Counted from the first letter of the stretch, positions 7,756 to 15,514 are shown. The stretch is DNA of 53,048 bases from Mediterranea massiliensis (GCA_015060695.1 SUYA01000013.1:1-53048); one strand, 5' to 3'. The notes: generated by a model from the sequence alone, not told the origin. Numbers and translations are program-made.

Positions 7756-8955
7756 ATGAAAAAAGCATTGATTTTTGTATATGTCTTTATAGTTAGCGCA
7801 TGTACAACGAAAACTAAAGAAGTAGTTTCTAAGGAAGAGCTCCATCACCCAAAAATGATTGATATTTGTAATATCGAGTACTCAGACACGCCTCAAAAAC
7901 TCTCTATGTTTGTCGATAGTATAGAGTATGTCAGAATAGAAGACGAACCTTTGATTCCAGATTTGTGGAACGTGCATCTTGCTGAAGACCATTTTGGGAA
8001 TATTTATTTGGATTTTGACCAGATATTTAAATACAACCCTAATGGTCAGTTTATCAAGTCCTTGTTTAAAAAAGGACAAGGCCCTGGAGAAGTTACGCGA
8101 AAATATGGGCGTGCCGTTTATGATATGAATCATAAGCAAGTGTATGTAGCCAATGCCGGATTGGGTTATAATATATATACATTAGATGGTGAGTTTATTA
8201 AGTACGAAGACAATGCTTTGGGACATTTGAATCGTAAATATCTCAATTTTTGGAATGATTATGCGGTTACTTATTTTTATAACAATGGTTTTCCGCAAAA
8301 AGGTGAATCTGTTAATATGGATAGTACTTTCTTTATTCAGGTGACAGATAAGAATCAATTAGTATATCAGTTGCCCAATTACCATTATGACATAAAGGCT
8401 GTTTTCTCTGGCCGAGGTCTTCTTGCGGAAAGTTCATCCGGTCCTGTTCAGGACGGAACCATAAACGACTCGCTATATTGGATGAAACCCCATTATGTGG
8501 ATACCGTATACACCACTACCGACTGGAAAGATGTAAGTCCATATTATGTTATACATAAAAGTGATAGGGCAGCAGATTATGCATGGTCAGTAAGGGCAAA
8601 AGTCGGTGACATAACAAAAAATGAAGCCTTTAAAGAAATGTTAGGTTCTGTTTGTGCCTTTGACTCCGGCGTTTTGTTCAACTATATGTTTGACAGAGAT
8701 AGAATAGGGGTCGGCTTCTGTCCTGCAGGTGGGAAATGTACTGTTATTTCGCAATCTTTCATTAATGATATTGATGGGTTTTGTCCGACTTTGGATATGA
8801 ATAAAATATTGATGCACAATAGTTTTTACCAGAAAGGTAATTATTTATATGTGTTGGTGGATGCCTTTAATTTTTTTATGGATGGGGCAAAATCTCCATT
8901 TGGAGATCTGAAGGAAGACAGTAATCCTGTATTGGTGAAACTCAGATTGAAATAG
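7756..8955 (+). CDS. 6-bladed beta-propeller lipoprotein
   Basis: A 399-residue lipoprotein: the N-terminus MKKALIFVYVFIVSACTTK has a lipobox with Cys16. The body shows the marks of the Bacteroidetes 6-bladed propeller family (BF3164/DUF4934-type): EYVRIEDEPL, DHFGNIYLDF, a kinked KYNPNGQFIKSLFKKGQGPGE loop and YTLDGEF blade repeats. Such proteins sit in the periplasm or on the surface; function is poorly known. The IS982 right end is 8 bp before the ATG, so the native promoter and leader have been separated from the gene. Expression may depend on the IS or may be lost. The 3' end abuts an IS30 remnant. Confidence 0.85.
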   Translation: MKKALIFVYVFIVSACTTKTKEVVSKEELHHPKMIDICNIEYSDTPQKLSMFVDSIEYVRIEDEPLIPDLWNVHLAEDHFGNIYLDFDQIFKYNPNGQFIKSLFKKGQGPGEVTRKYGRAVYDMNHKQVYVANAGLGYNIYTLDGEFIKYEDNALGHLNRKYLNFWNDYAVTYFYNNGFPQKGESVNMDSTFFIQVTDKNQLVYQLPNYHYDIKAVFSGRGLLAESSSGPVQDGTINDSLYWMKPHYVDTVYTTTDWKDVSPYYVIHKSDRAADYAWSVRAKVGDITKNEAFKEMLGSVCAFDSGVLFNYMFDRDRIGVGFCPAGGKCTVISQSFINDIDGFCPTLDMNKILMHNSFYQKGNYLYVLVDAFNFFMDGAKSPFGDLKEDSNPVLVKLRLK

Positions 8956-8956
8956 T

Positions 8957-9070
8957 GGAATAACCGATGAGTTTGCCAGCTGGATTGAAGACAAATTGAA
9001 CAACAGACCCAGAAAGAGGCTTGGTTATCTCACACCAAATGAGAAATATAATTTAATATTAACCAATTAG
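8957..9070 (+). pseudogene. IS30-family transposase C-terminal remnant
   Basis: From 8963 to 9070 one frame reads TDEFASWIEDKLNNRPRK followed by RLGYLTPNEKYN and a stop. This is the conserved C-terminal end of IS30-family transposases (N-x-R-P-R-K-x-L-G-x-x-T-P). Nothing of the upstream DDE domain remains. The sequence after the stop (to about 9096, cttgcAAGTTGAATTCg) resembles the outer end of such an element. The join to the propeller gene is at its stop codon. Confidence 0.75.
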
Positions 9071-9201
9071 AATTCGATTGCATTTGCAAGTTGAATTCGC
9101 TTTCATTACGTAATTATCGCAACGCAAATAGCGTAATATTTCTTTGCCACACCAAACATTTAGGCAATTATTTGTTTTTCATTGGAATGTAGAATAGAGA
9201 G

Positions 9202-9220
9202 ATTTGCGCAATCCGCAAAT
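9202..9220. promoter_or_regulatory. Dyad upstream of folB
   Basis: ATTTGCG-CAATC-CGCAAAT is a perfect 7-bp dyad with a 5-base centre. It lies just upstream of a TTTACTTTGC promoter-like box (about 9227-9236) and 39 bp before the folB ATG. It could be an operator; this is inference from position only. Confidence 0.3.
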
Positions 9221-9258
9221 AATCGTTTACTTTGCGGCAACAAGAAAAACAATTGTAC

Positions 9259-9627
9259 ATGACCAGTTATTTGATTTTAGAAGCACTGCATCTGCACGCC
9301 TTCCACGGTGTGATGCCGCAAGAAAGGTTGATTGGCAACGATTATTGCGTGGACTTGCGGCTGCGGGTGGACGTGAGTAAGGCGATGGCAAGCGACGAGG
9401 TGGCAGACACGGTGAACTATGCCGAGGTGTTTGAAGCGGTAAAGAGTGAGATGGCCATCCCCTCTAAGTTGTTGGAGCATGTGGCCGGACGCATCGTAAA
9501 CCGATTATTCAAGGAGTTTCCCACCATCGAACAGATTGAGTTGAAACTGAGCAAACGCAATCCGCCAATGGGAGCGGATATTAGCGCGGCGGCAGTGGAG
9601 TGTAACATTCATCGGGAAGAGGCTTAA
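9259..9627 (+). CDS. folB: Dihydroneopterin aldolase
   Basis: Converts 7,8-dihydroneopterin to 6-hydroxymethyl-7,8-dihydropterin and glycolaldehyde in folate synthesis. From the ATG at 9259 the product is 122 residues, the usual FolB length. Motifs include LEALHLHAFHGVMPQERLIGNDY (substrate-binding Glu and His-Gly), ADTVNYAEVFEAV, KLLEHVAGRI and LKLSKRNPPMGADI, whose Lys is the catalytic residue. A TTG nine codons upstream (9232) is also open but overlaps the promoter-like box, so the ATG is preferred. Cytosolic. The gene stands alone, facing a glycosyltransferase gene. Confidence 0.93.
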   Translation: MTSYLILEALHLHAFHGVMPQERLIGNDYCVDLRLRVDVSKAMASDEVADTVNYAEVFEAVKSEMAIPSKLLEHVAGRIVNRLFKEFPTIEQIELKLSKRNPPMGADISAAAVECNIHREEA

Positions 9628-9637
9628 TTTCCGCTCC

Positions 9638-9743
9638 GTTTCCTTGCAAGGAAACTGTCGTTTCCTAACTGGGAAACGCGCGTTTCCTAACTAAGAAACC
9701 GGCGTTTCCATGCGAGGAAACGGCAGTTTCCATTCGCAGAAAT
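9638..9743. repeat. Array of five palindromic units, exact 22-bp period
   Basis: GTTTCC starts at 9638, 9660, 9682, 9704 and 9726, each followed after 6 variable bases by GGAAAC or AGAAA(C/T). Each unit is an 18-bp dyad plus a 4-bp spacer. The last unit also pairs as GCAGTTTCC (9723-9731) with GGAAACTGC (9748-9756). It lies between the convergent folB and glycosyltransferase genes. Spacers are too short and the inner bases too variable for CRISPR. Confidence 0.85.
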
Positions 9744-9808
9744 CAAAGGAAACTGCAAGTATTTGATTGTCTGCCACTTAATGTTTTGGCAGAAAGAGTG
9801 GCTATGAG

Positions 9809-10825
9809 TTATAACTCGCTGAAGATGCGCTTCCCCTTCAGGTAGTATTGCACCAAGATGCTTTGCCTGCTGCGCTGGGCAATATCGGTCCGGGTGCTCT
9901 TCTGAAGATTCTCTTGGCGCGAGGCTTTGAAGAGGGGGCGCAGCTTTCTATATTCGCTACGGGCTTGCATCACGGCGCGGGCATGAGGCCATTGTGCGCC
10001 CAGTAAGAACTTAAAGGCGGCTATGTAGTCGAGGCAGGCTCGGATGAACATGACGGGCTTCAGCTCTGCTTCGGGCAGGTTCTTATAAAGCATCAGCAGG
10101 TTGTTGCGGAAGTTGAGGAAGGTTTTGCGAGGACTTTCTTTCTGCAGCGTGCCTCCGCCAACGTGATAGACGGTGCTTTGGGGCACACATGCCACCTCGT
10201 AACCACGTGAACGAAAGCGCCAACAGAGGTCTATCTCCTCCATGTGGGCAAAGAATCGGCCGTCTAAACCTCCCACTTCACGGTAATCGTTCAGCCTAAC
10301 GAACAGTGCCGCACCGCTGGCCCACAGGAGCGGTGCCACCGTGTCGTACTGCCCCCGGTCTTTCTCCACCGTATCCATGATGCGCCCTCGGCAATAGGGA
10401 TAGCCATAACGGTCGAGGTATCCGCCGGCTGCACCGGCATACTCGAAGTGGTCGCGACGGTGATAAGCAAGCAGTTTGGGTTGACAGGCCGCAGCTTCGG
10501 GATGCGTGTCCATATAGGTTTGCAAGGGGCAAAGCCAATGGGGAGTTACTTCGACGTCGGAATTGAGCAGCACGGCATATTCGGCCTCTACCCGTTGCAA
10601 GGCACGGTTATAGCCTTCGGCAAAGCCAAAGTTTTGCCCCAACAACAAGAGGCGCACGGTGGGAAACTCGGCTTGAAGCATCTCAACAGAGTGGTCGGTC
10701 GAACCATTGTCGGCCACATAAACCACTGCCCCGTCGGCTTCCGAGTGCTTGACAACCGAGGGAAGAAAGGTGCGCATCATGTCGCATCCGTTCCAATTGA
10801 GTATCACAACCGCTATCTTATCCAT
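9809..10825 (-). CDS. Family 2 glycosyltransferase
   Basis: A 338-residue GT-A enzyme of the rhamnosyltransferase-like GT2 group. Visible: AVVILNWNG at the N-terminus, YVADNGSTDHS (nucleotide binding), LLNSDVEV (the DxD-equivalent metal site), and MEEIDLCWRFRSRGY (catalytic acid region), followed by VYHVGGGTLQ. A C-terminal helical, basic tail suggests membrane association. By family it transfers a sugar from an NDP-sugar to a cell-surface glycan or lipid carrier; the donor cannot be told. It starts 3 bases after the mtaB stop and shares that transcript. Confidence 0.85.
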   Translation of the reverse strand: MDKIAVVILNWNGCDMMRTFLPSVVKHSEADGAVVYVADNGSTDHSVEMLQAEFPTVRLLLLGQNFGFAEGYNRALQRVEAEYAVLLNSDVEVTPHWLCPLQTYMDTHPEAAACQPKLLAYHRRDHFEYAGAAGGYLDRYGYPYCRGRIMDTVEKDRGQYDTVAPLLWASGAALFVRLNDYREVGGLDGRFFAHMEEIDLCWRFRSRGYEVACVPQSTVYHVGGGTLQKESPRKTFLNFRNNLLMLYKNLPEAELKPVMFIRACLDYIAAFKFLLGAQWPHARAVMQARSEYRKLRPLFKASRQENLQKSTRTDIAQRSRQSILVQYYLKGKRIFSEL

Positions 10826-10828
10826 AGG

Positions 10829-12157
10829 CTACACATCTTCATTCAAAATAGTGCCCATCAAGGCTGTACCATCTTCATTGAAACCGCCTAAACGTATGTG
10901 CAACAAGCAGTTATCGAACGCATCGTTGCGCGGCACTTCTACCCGGATATAGTTGGGCGTAAAGCCATGCATCGGCGTGCCGGGCTTGGAACGTTCCAGC
11001 AACACGGGCATGGTTTGTCCGATGTGTCGGGCATAGAAGGCATGGGTCTTCTCGTCGGAAACCTCCAGCAACTGCTGGCTGCGACGATGCTTCTCGTTGG
11101 GAGACACCACATGGTCTATCTTTAACGCCTGCGTTCCGGGACGTTCGGAGTAGCTGAACACATGCAACTGAGTGACATCCAACCCTTTTATAAACTGCAA
11201 GGCCTGCTGGAAATAGTCATCGGTTTCGCCACGAGTACCCACAATGACATCTACACCGATGAAGGCATCGGGCATCAGTTGCTTGATGCGGGCTATCTTC
11301 GAAGCAAACAAAGCCGTATCGTAACGCCGACGCATCAACCGAAGCACTTCGTCGCATCCGGCTTGCAAAGGAATATGAAAGTGGGGCATGAAACGACGGG
11401 AGGTGGAAACGTACTCTATGATTTCATCGGTCAGCAGATTGGGTTCGATGGAAGAGATGCGATAGCGCTCAATGCCTTCCACACAGTCGAGTGCTTTGAT
11501 TAAATCGAAGAAAGTCTCGCCCGTGGTCTTACCAAAGTCACCAATATTCACGCCCGTCAGTACAATCTCTTTCCCACCCTCGGCAGCAACCTGACGAGCC
11601 TGTTCTACCAACATGGCTATCGAACCGTTACGGCTTCGGCCGCGAGCAAAAGGAATGGTACAATAAGAGCAGAAGTAGTCGCAACCGTCTTGCACCTTCA
11701 GGAAGAAGCGAGTACGGTCGCCCTGCGAACACGAAGGGGCAAACGAACGAATCTCCGGCAGAGGCGACGTAAATGCCTCTCCACAAGGATGTTTCTGCAG
11801 ATTTCCCAAATAATGAAGCAGGTCTTTCTTCTGTTCGGCACCCAACACCACATCCACCCCTTCGATGGCAGCAACAGTTTCGGGCTTCAACTGAGCATAG
11901 CAACCGGTCACCACCACAAAGGCTCCGGGATGTTGCTTCACCAACCGATGAATGGCTTGCCTGCATTTCTTATCGGCCACTTCGGTCACCGAACAGGTGT
12001 TTACCACGCAGATGTCGGCCTTCTCACCTTTACGGGCAGTACGCACCCCCAATTCCTTCAGCGCCCTACCGATAGTAGAAGTTTCCGAGAAATTGAGCTT
12101 ACACCCCAATGTATAGTAAACAGCCGTCTTATTTTCAAATATTTGAGTATCTATCAT
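10829..12157 (-). CDS. mtaB: tRNA t6A37 methylthiotransferase
   Basis: A 442-residue radical-SAM methylthiotransferase that converts t6A to ms2t6A at position 37 of ANN-decoding tRNAs. The N-terminal UPF0004 domain has three cluster cysteines (LGCKLN near residue 19, VNTCSV near 55, TGCYAQ near 86). The radical-SAM core has CDYFCSYCTIPFARGRSRN near 154, and the C-terminus is TRAM-like. GCKLN rather than the GCQMN of MiaB, and the 442-residue length, point to MtaB. It is read from a TATCTTTG box 23 bases upstream and is followed by the GT2 gene. Confidence 0.92.
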   Translation of the reverse strand: MIDTQIFENKTAVYYTLGCKLNFSETSTIGRALKELGVRTARKGEKADICVVNTCSVTEVADKKCRQAIHRLVKQHPGAFVVVTGCYAQLKPETVAAIEGVDVVLGAEQKKDLLHYLGNLQKHPCGEAFTSPLPEIRSFAPSCSQGDRTRFFLKVQDGCDYFCSYCTIPFARGRSRNGSIAMLVEQARQVAAEGGKEIVLTGVNIGDFGKTTGETFFDLIKALDCVEGIERYRISSIEPNLLTDEIIEYVSTSRRFMPHFHIPLQAGCDEVLRLMRRRYDTALFASKIARIKQLMPDAFIGVDVIVGTRGETDDYFQQALQFIKGLDVTQLHVFSYSERPGTQALKIDHVVSPNEKHRRSQQLLEVSDEKTHAFYARHIGQTMPVLLERSKPGTPMHGFTPNYIRVEVPRNDAFDNCLLHIRLGGFNEDGTALMGTILNEDV

Positions 12158-12179
12158 ATGTTCAGTTACAGATTCGCGG

Positions 12180-12187
12180 CAAAGATA
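12180..12187 (-). promoter_or_regulatory. Promoter -7 box for mtaB
   Basis: TATCTTTG on the minus strand (caaagata on the plus strand) exactly matches TAnnTTTG and lies 23 bases before the mtaB ATG. Confidence 0.55.
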
Positions 12188-12205
12188 GTAAAAGGTGAGA
12201 AAAAA

Positions 12206-12242
12206 AGAAAGCCCGATTCTTAATAAAAAGAACCGGACTTCA
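12206..12242 (-). terminator. Terminator of the rpsF-rpsR-rplI operon
   Basis: AAGTCCGGTTCTT pairs with AAGAATCGGGCTT (two G-U pairs) on the minus strand and is followed by TCTTTTTT. It lies 20 bases after the rplI stop. Confidence 0.8.
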
Positions 12243-12261
12243 CTTATATCAATGCAATCTA

Positions 12262-12717
12262 TTAAGCTTCTTCAGTTTCAGCTACTACTTCGAAAGGAAT
12301 CTCTACAGATACTTCCTTGTGCAACTTAACTACTGCTACGTATTTACCAATTTCTTTCACTGTGTCCTTCACAACGATAATCTTACGATCAATGTTATGA
12401 CCCAACTTGGCCAACTCGTCAGCAATCTGAATGTTACCAACAGAACCAAAGATAGTACCAGTTGCGCTAACCTTAGTAGCAATAGTCAATGCTACACCTT
12501 CCAACTTAGCTGCTACTTCTTCAGCATCTTTCTTAATCTTTTCCAACTTGTGAGCACGTTGCTTCAACTCTTCAGCCAACATCTTCTTAGCCGACGGAGA
12601 TGCAATAACAGCTTTACCAGTAGGGATGAGGTAGTTACGACCATAACCAGACTTAACTGTTACGATATCGTTCTTATAACCCAAGTTAATTACGTCTTCT
12701 TTCAAAATAATTTCCAT
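12262..12717 (-). CDS. rplI: 50S ribosomal protein bL9
   Basis: A 151-residue L9: N-terminal [32 protein letters not shown], the signature for rRNA binding at the base of the L1 stalk, then the long Lys/Glu-rich linker helix and the C-terminal domain. It is the last gene of rpsF-rpsR-rplI, 15 bases after rpsR. The start is fixed by an unusually strong SD, AAGGAGGAGAT, 6 bases upstream, which differs from perfect anti-SD pairing at one base in 11. Confidence 0.98.
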   Translation of the reverse strand: MEIILKEDVINLGYKNDIVTVKSGYGRNYLIPTGKAVIASPSAKKMLAEELKQRAHKLEKIKKDAEEVAAKLEGVALTIATKVSATGTIFGSVGNIQIADELAKLGHNIDRKIIVVKDTVKEIGKYVAVVKLHKEVSVEIPFEVVAETEEA

Positions 12718-12718
12718 A

Positions 12719-12731
12719 CTATCTCCTCCTT
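12719..12731 (-). promoter_or_regulatory. Strong Shine-Dalgarno before rplI
   Basis: On the minus strand AAGGAGGAGAT precedes the rplI ATG at normal spacing. Most genes in this window have A-rich, SD-less leaders, so this site stands out. Confidence 0.8.
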
Positions 12732-12732
12732 A

Positions 12733-13005
12733 TTATTTCATCATGTCAGTTACATAAGGCAGCAAAGCCAAGTGACGAGCTCTCTTTACAGCTTGAGCTA
12801 CACGACGTTGGAACTTCAAAGAAGTACCGGTGATACGACGGGGAAGAATCTTACCCTGTTCGTTCAAGAACTTCTTCAAGAATTCGGGATCCTTGTAGTC
12901 AATGTACTTGATACCGCTCTTCTTAAAACGGCAGTATTTCTTCTTCTTCACATCCACTGTGGGCGGAGTTAAGTAACGGATTTCTGATTGAACTTGTTGT
13001 GCCAT
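12733..13005 (-). CDS. rpsR: 30S ribosomal protein bS18
   Basis: A 90-residue S18 with the core [16 protein letters not shown], the [18 protein letters not shown] motif and the ARHLALLPY end. It binds S6 on the 30S platform. In Bacteroidia, bS18, bS6 and bS21 form the pocket that hides the 16S rRNA 3' tail (established for Flavobacterium johnsoniae). The gene starts 2 bases after the rpsF stop, with a strong SD (AAAGGAGG) that overlaps the last rpsF codons. Confidence 0.98.
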   Translation of the reverse strand: MAQQVQSEIRYLTPPTVDVKKKKYCRFKKSGIKYIDYKDPEFLKKFLNEQGKILPRRITGTSLKFQRRVAQAVKRARHLALLPYVTDMMK

Positions 13006-13007
13006 GA

Positions 13008-13358
13008 TTAATCCTCCTTTTTAGTTGATTTAACACTTCTTCTCTTAGCAGCATATTCTGCAGCGTACTTGTCTTGCTTGAAAGTCAAGAAACGAAGAAC
13101 GCGCTCATCGCGACGGAAATTGATTTCCAACTTAGCGATCACAGTCGGTTCTGCATCGAACTCAATCAGTTGATAGAAACCAGTTGACTTCTTTTGGATA
13201 GGATAAGCCAACTTCTTCAGTCCCCAGTTCTCTTCATTTACAATCTCAGCACCTTCAGCAGTAAGGATGCCTTTGAATTTCTCTACCGCTTCCTTCATCT
13301 GAACATCAGATAAAACGGGAGTCAAAATGAAAACGGTTTCGTAATGATTCATACTCAT
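13008..13358 (-). CDS. rpsF: 30S ribosomal protein bS6
   Basis: A 114-116-residue S6: [25 protein letters not shown], then [25 protein letters not shown] and [14 protein letters not shown]. First gene of the S6-S18-L9 operon. Two ATGs are possible (13358 and 13352); MNHYETVF at 13352 fits the family N-terminus best. A strong promoter lies 40 bases upstream. The lysine-rich tail ends in KKED, encoded by the rpsR SD. Confidence 0.97.
   Translation of the reverse strand: MSMNHYETVFILTPVLSDVQMKEAVEKFKGILTAEGAEIVNEENWGLKKLAYPIQKKSTGFYQLIEFDAEPTVIAKLEINFRRDERVLRFLTFKQDKYAAEYAAKRRSVKSTKKED
13009..13020 (-). promoter_or_regulatory. Strong Shine-Dalgarno before rpsR, inside rpsF
   Basis: AAAAAGGAGGAT on the minus strand contains an 8-base match (AAAGGAGG) to the anti-SD. 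It also encodes the Lys-Lys-Glu-Asp C-terminus of bS6 and ends at the rpsF stop, 5 to 8 bases before the rpsR ATG. Confidence 0.85.
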
Positions 13359-13397
13359 TTAATTAAATAATAAAATTGTTTTTATAAAATGCGGGTG

Positions 13398-13428
13398 CAA
13401 AGGTAGCCATTTTATTTTGAACTACAAA
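13398..13428 (-). promoter_or_regulatory. Promoter of the rpsF operon
   Basis: On the minus strand TTTG (13428-13425), a 19-base spacer and TACCTTTG (13405-13398) match the Bacteroidetes consensus exactly. Box and spacing are identical to the ilvD promoter. Confidence 0.8.
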
Positions 13429-13478
13429 CATTTAATCTTTTTTTATGCTTTAAAGGCATGTTTTATCAAGAAAGGAAG

Positions 13479-13486
13479 TATCTTTG
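13479..13486 (+). promoter_or_regulatory. Promoter -7 box for the MarR-family gene
   Basis: TATCTTTG, followed by GC, 24 bases before the ATG at 13510; exact match to TAnnTTTG. The -33 region is less clear. Confidence 0.55.
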
Positions 13487-13509
13487 CACGGTTGTTTAAA
13501 CAATTATAT

Positions 13510-13956
13510 ATGAACGAACCTTTTAATTTTGATATGGGTCTTATCTTTGCCATCTTAAACGGCAAAGTATCAGCAGCCATCAACCGGAAACTATCACGTA
13601 ACTTCCGCCAAAATGGAATAGAGATAACTCCCGAACAATGGACTGTACTCATATTCTTATGGAAAAAAGACGGAGTTACCCAACAAGAACTCTGCAACGC
13701 AACCTTCAAGGACAAACCAAGTATGACCCGACTTATAGATAACATGGAACGACAACACCTGGTAGTCCGCATATCAGATAAAAAAGACAGACGGATAAAC
13801 TTGATACATCTAACCAAAGACGGAAGAGGCATAGAAGAGAAGGCATGGCTGATAGCAAACCAAACACTCATCGAAGCCCTAAAAGGGATTCAAATTAACG
13901 AGTTAAGTGTCAGTCAGGAGGTCTTAAGGAAGATTTTTAATAACACAAAAGACTAA
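13510..13956 (+). CDS. MarR-family transcriptional regulator
   Basis: From the ATG at 13510 the product is 148 residues, the usual MarR length. An upstream in-frame ATG (13417) would run through the promoter and is rejected. The winged-helix core is visible: GIEITPEQWTVLIFLWKKDGVTQQELCNATFKDKPSMTRLIDNMERQHLVVR (recognition helix around SMTRLIDNME), then the wing DKKDRRINLIHLTKDG. It probably binds palindromic operators as a dimer. It is transcribed alone, divergent from the ribosomal operon. The ligand is unknown. Confidence 0.9.
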   Translation: MNEPFNFDMGLIFAILNGKVSAAINRKLSRNFRQNGIEITPEQWTVLIFLWKKDGVTQQELCNATFKDKPSMTRLIDNMERQHLVVRISDKKDRRINLIHLTKDGRGIEEKAWLIANQTLIEALKGIQINELSVSQEVLRKIFNNTKD

Positions 13957-14081
13957 ATATCCACTAATTTAAGGGTGATAATACTTTTTTAGCTAAAAAA
14001 ATTTCGTCTGTTAAAGAATTATGCTTTTCTTTGTATGCAAGAATGTAAAACAGAAATAATAATTAATAAAAATAAATACTC

Positions 14082-14258
14082 ATGAAAGGCTTATTGAAAA
14101 ATCTCGGATTGATTTTAATCGTAATCGCTGCCCTTATTTTGGTAGTATGTTCATTTACCGGTAATGTAAACAACAACGCCATCTACATCACATCTGTTGC
14201 TATGATGGTTATTGGCTTAGTTACATATATCGTAATCAATAAGAAGATTACCGATTAA
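14082..14258 (+). CDS. Small two-helix membrane protein
   Basis: An ATG at 14082 opens a 58-residue protein with two hydrophobic helices, GLILIVIAALILVVCSF (about 9-25) and TSVAMMVIGLVTYIVI (about 36-51), joined by TGNVNNNAIY, and a lysine-containing tail. Its A-rich leader and its own strong terminator directly after the stop support a real gene. It is shorter than many gene callers' cut-offs. Function unknown. Confidence 0.7.
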   Translation: MKGLLKNLGLILIVIAALILVVCSFTGNVNNNAIYITSVAMMVIGLVTYIVINKKITD

Positions 14259-14298
14259 TCATCCTTAAGAAAAGGAATTATTCTTTTAAAAATTAAAA

Positions 14299-14332
14299 AA
14301 AAGGAATCAACTATTCAGTTGATTCCTTTTTT
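14299..14332. terminator. Bidirectional terminator after the small membrane protein
   Basis: GGAATCAACT-ATTC-AGTTGATTCC is a perfect 10-bp stem with T-runs on both sides (A8 before, T6 after), 40 bases after the stop. Confidence 0.9.
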
Positions 14333-14362
14333 AGTTGTACACAACAACTTTATTGCTACAAT

Positions 14363-14400
14363 AAAAAAAAGCGACCTATGTATTGAAACACAGGTCGCTT
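14363..14400 (-). terminator. Terminator of the exbB-exbD operon
   Basis: On the minus strand GCGACCTGTGT and ACATAGGTCGC form an 11-bp stem with one mismatch, followed by eight T residues. It is 21 bases after the last exbD stop. Confidence 0.88.
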
Positions 14401-14421
14401 CTTCAATCTATATTCAACTGA

Positions 14422-14886
14422 TTACTGACGCGGAGCGGCAGAATAGTTAATCTTCAAAGCGTAAGCTTTACGTAAAGCTTCTTTGATATCTGTTACGATA
14501 CCCATCTTTGTGTCTTGGTCAACTTTCAAAGATACAGTCATCAACGGTTGATCCGATTCTTTCATACTGGCACGTTCGCCAATAATGTAGTCTTGGATGT
14601 CTGCAACTTCTGCATAGTTGTCATTCAACTGAATACGGCTTTCAGCACCCAATTTTTTACGGAACTCAGCTGTCGGTTTACCTACATAAACGAAGGTTAC
14701 CAATGACTTCTTTTCCAATTTTTCCAATTCAGTAGCTTGCGGAACCTTAAACTCAACCTTCAAAGTAGTTTCACGCATGGTTGTTACAATCATAAAGAAG
14801 AACAACAGGGTGAAAATCAAGTCAGGAAGAGAAGAAGTGTTCAACGCAGGCATTCCTTTTTTACCGCCTTTATTAAATTTTCCCAT
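14422..14886 (-). CDS. exbD: ExbD/TolR biopolymer transport protein (second copy)
   Basis: A 154-residue ExbD-family protein. The N-terminus is cytosolic and Lys/Gly-rich; one membrane helix follows (PDLIFTLLFFFMIVTTM) carrying the conserved Asp that forms the proton path with ExbB; the periplasmic domain is C-terminal. With ExbB it uses the proton motive force to drive TonB. It is the last gene of the operon, 2 bases after the other exbD. The two copies differ in periplasmic length, so they may form a heteromer or serve different partners (inference). Confidence 0.9.
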   Translation of the reverse strand: MGKFNKGGKKGMPALNTSSLPDLIFTLLFFFMIVTTMRETTLKVEFKVPQATELEKLEKKSLVTFVYVGKPTAEFRKKLGAESRIQLNDNYAEVADIQDYIIGERASMKESDQPLMTVSLKVDQDTKMGIVTDIKEALRKAYALKINYSAAPRQ

Positions 14887-14888
14887 AC

Positions 14889-15476
14889 TTATTTCTCTCC
14901 ATACTTTTTAGGTTGTGCTTCCGAAATCTTTTGAGGATAGATATCACGAATAGCCTTTTGTTGGTCTTCGTTCAAATCTGCATATTTCTTACCCCACTTT
15001 GATTGTGCCAACTCATCACGTAACTCATTATAAGCAGCTACCAATTCGTTTTGCACAGCAAGATAAACTTTATATGAAGAACCACGGTCACAACGCAAAG
15101 AGATTACGTGATTTTTAGTTACCTGTACATCACCGAAGAATTCTACATTCATCACGTGCTTTTCAGGCTTATCTTCATCATCATTCGGGTTAGCAATAAA
15201 TTCTTTAGCTCTTTCTCGAACTTGATCAACAGATACGAAAGCATCACCTACCATCAATTGATCTTGGAAATTCAAGAAGATGGTCAACATATTACGTTCC
15301 TTAATATTGACATCTTTTTTCTCTTGATTTTCTTCGGGTGGCGGTGGCAACTGACGTGCCAAACCACGGTCCGTATCCATAGATGTTGTTACCAAGAAGA
15401 AGATGAGCAACAAGAATGCGATATCCGCAGTAGAGCTAGTATTTACTTCTGGAAGTCCTCTTTTCTTTCTTGCCAT
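14889..15476 (-). CDS. exbD: ExbD/TolR biopolymer transport protein (first copy)
   Basis: A 195-residue ExbD-like protein with a basic N-terminus (ARKKRGLPEVNTSS), then a membrane helix TADIAFLLLIFFLVTTSM with the conserved Asp. The periplasmic part is longer than usual and includes a Pro/Glu/Lys stretch (PPPPEENQEKKDVN) and an acidic insert (NPNDDEDKPEKH). This matches the first of two tandem ExbDs typical of Bacteroidales clusters. It is transcribed between the four-helix protein and the second exbD. Confidence 0.9.
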   Translation of the reverse strand: MARKKRGLPEVNTSSTADIAFLLLIFFLVTTSMDTDRGLARQLPPPPEENQEKKDVNIKERNMLTIFLNFQDQLMVGDAFVSVDQVRERAKEFIANPNDDEDKPEKHVMNVEFFGDVQVTKNHVISLRCDRGSSYKVYLAVQNELVAAYNELRDELAQSKWGKKYADLNEDQQKAIRDIYPQKISEAQPKKYGEK

Positions 15477-15514
15477 TTTTTTTCTCTTTTTATTGAGCTA
15501 ATGCCCAAATGTTT

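Noticed and set aside
9638..9743. CRISPR array
   Set aside because: Units are palindromes of 18 bp with 4-bp gaps; there are no spacers of 25-40 bp and no cas genes. The same applies to 45242-45329.
13417..13509. Longer start for the MarR-family gene
   Set aside because: The 31 extra residues would be encoded by the promoter region itself; the ATG at 13510 gives the normal length.
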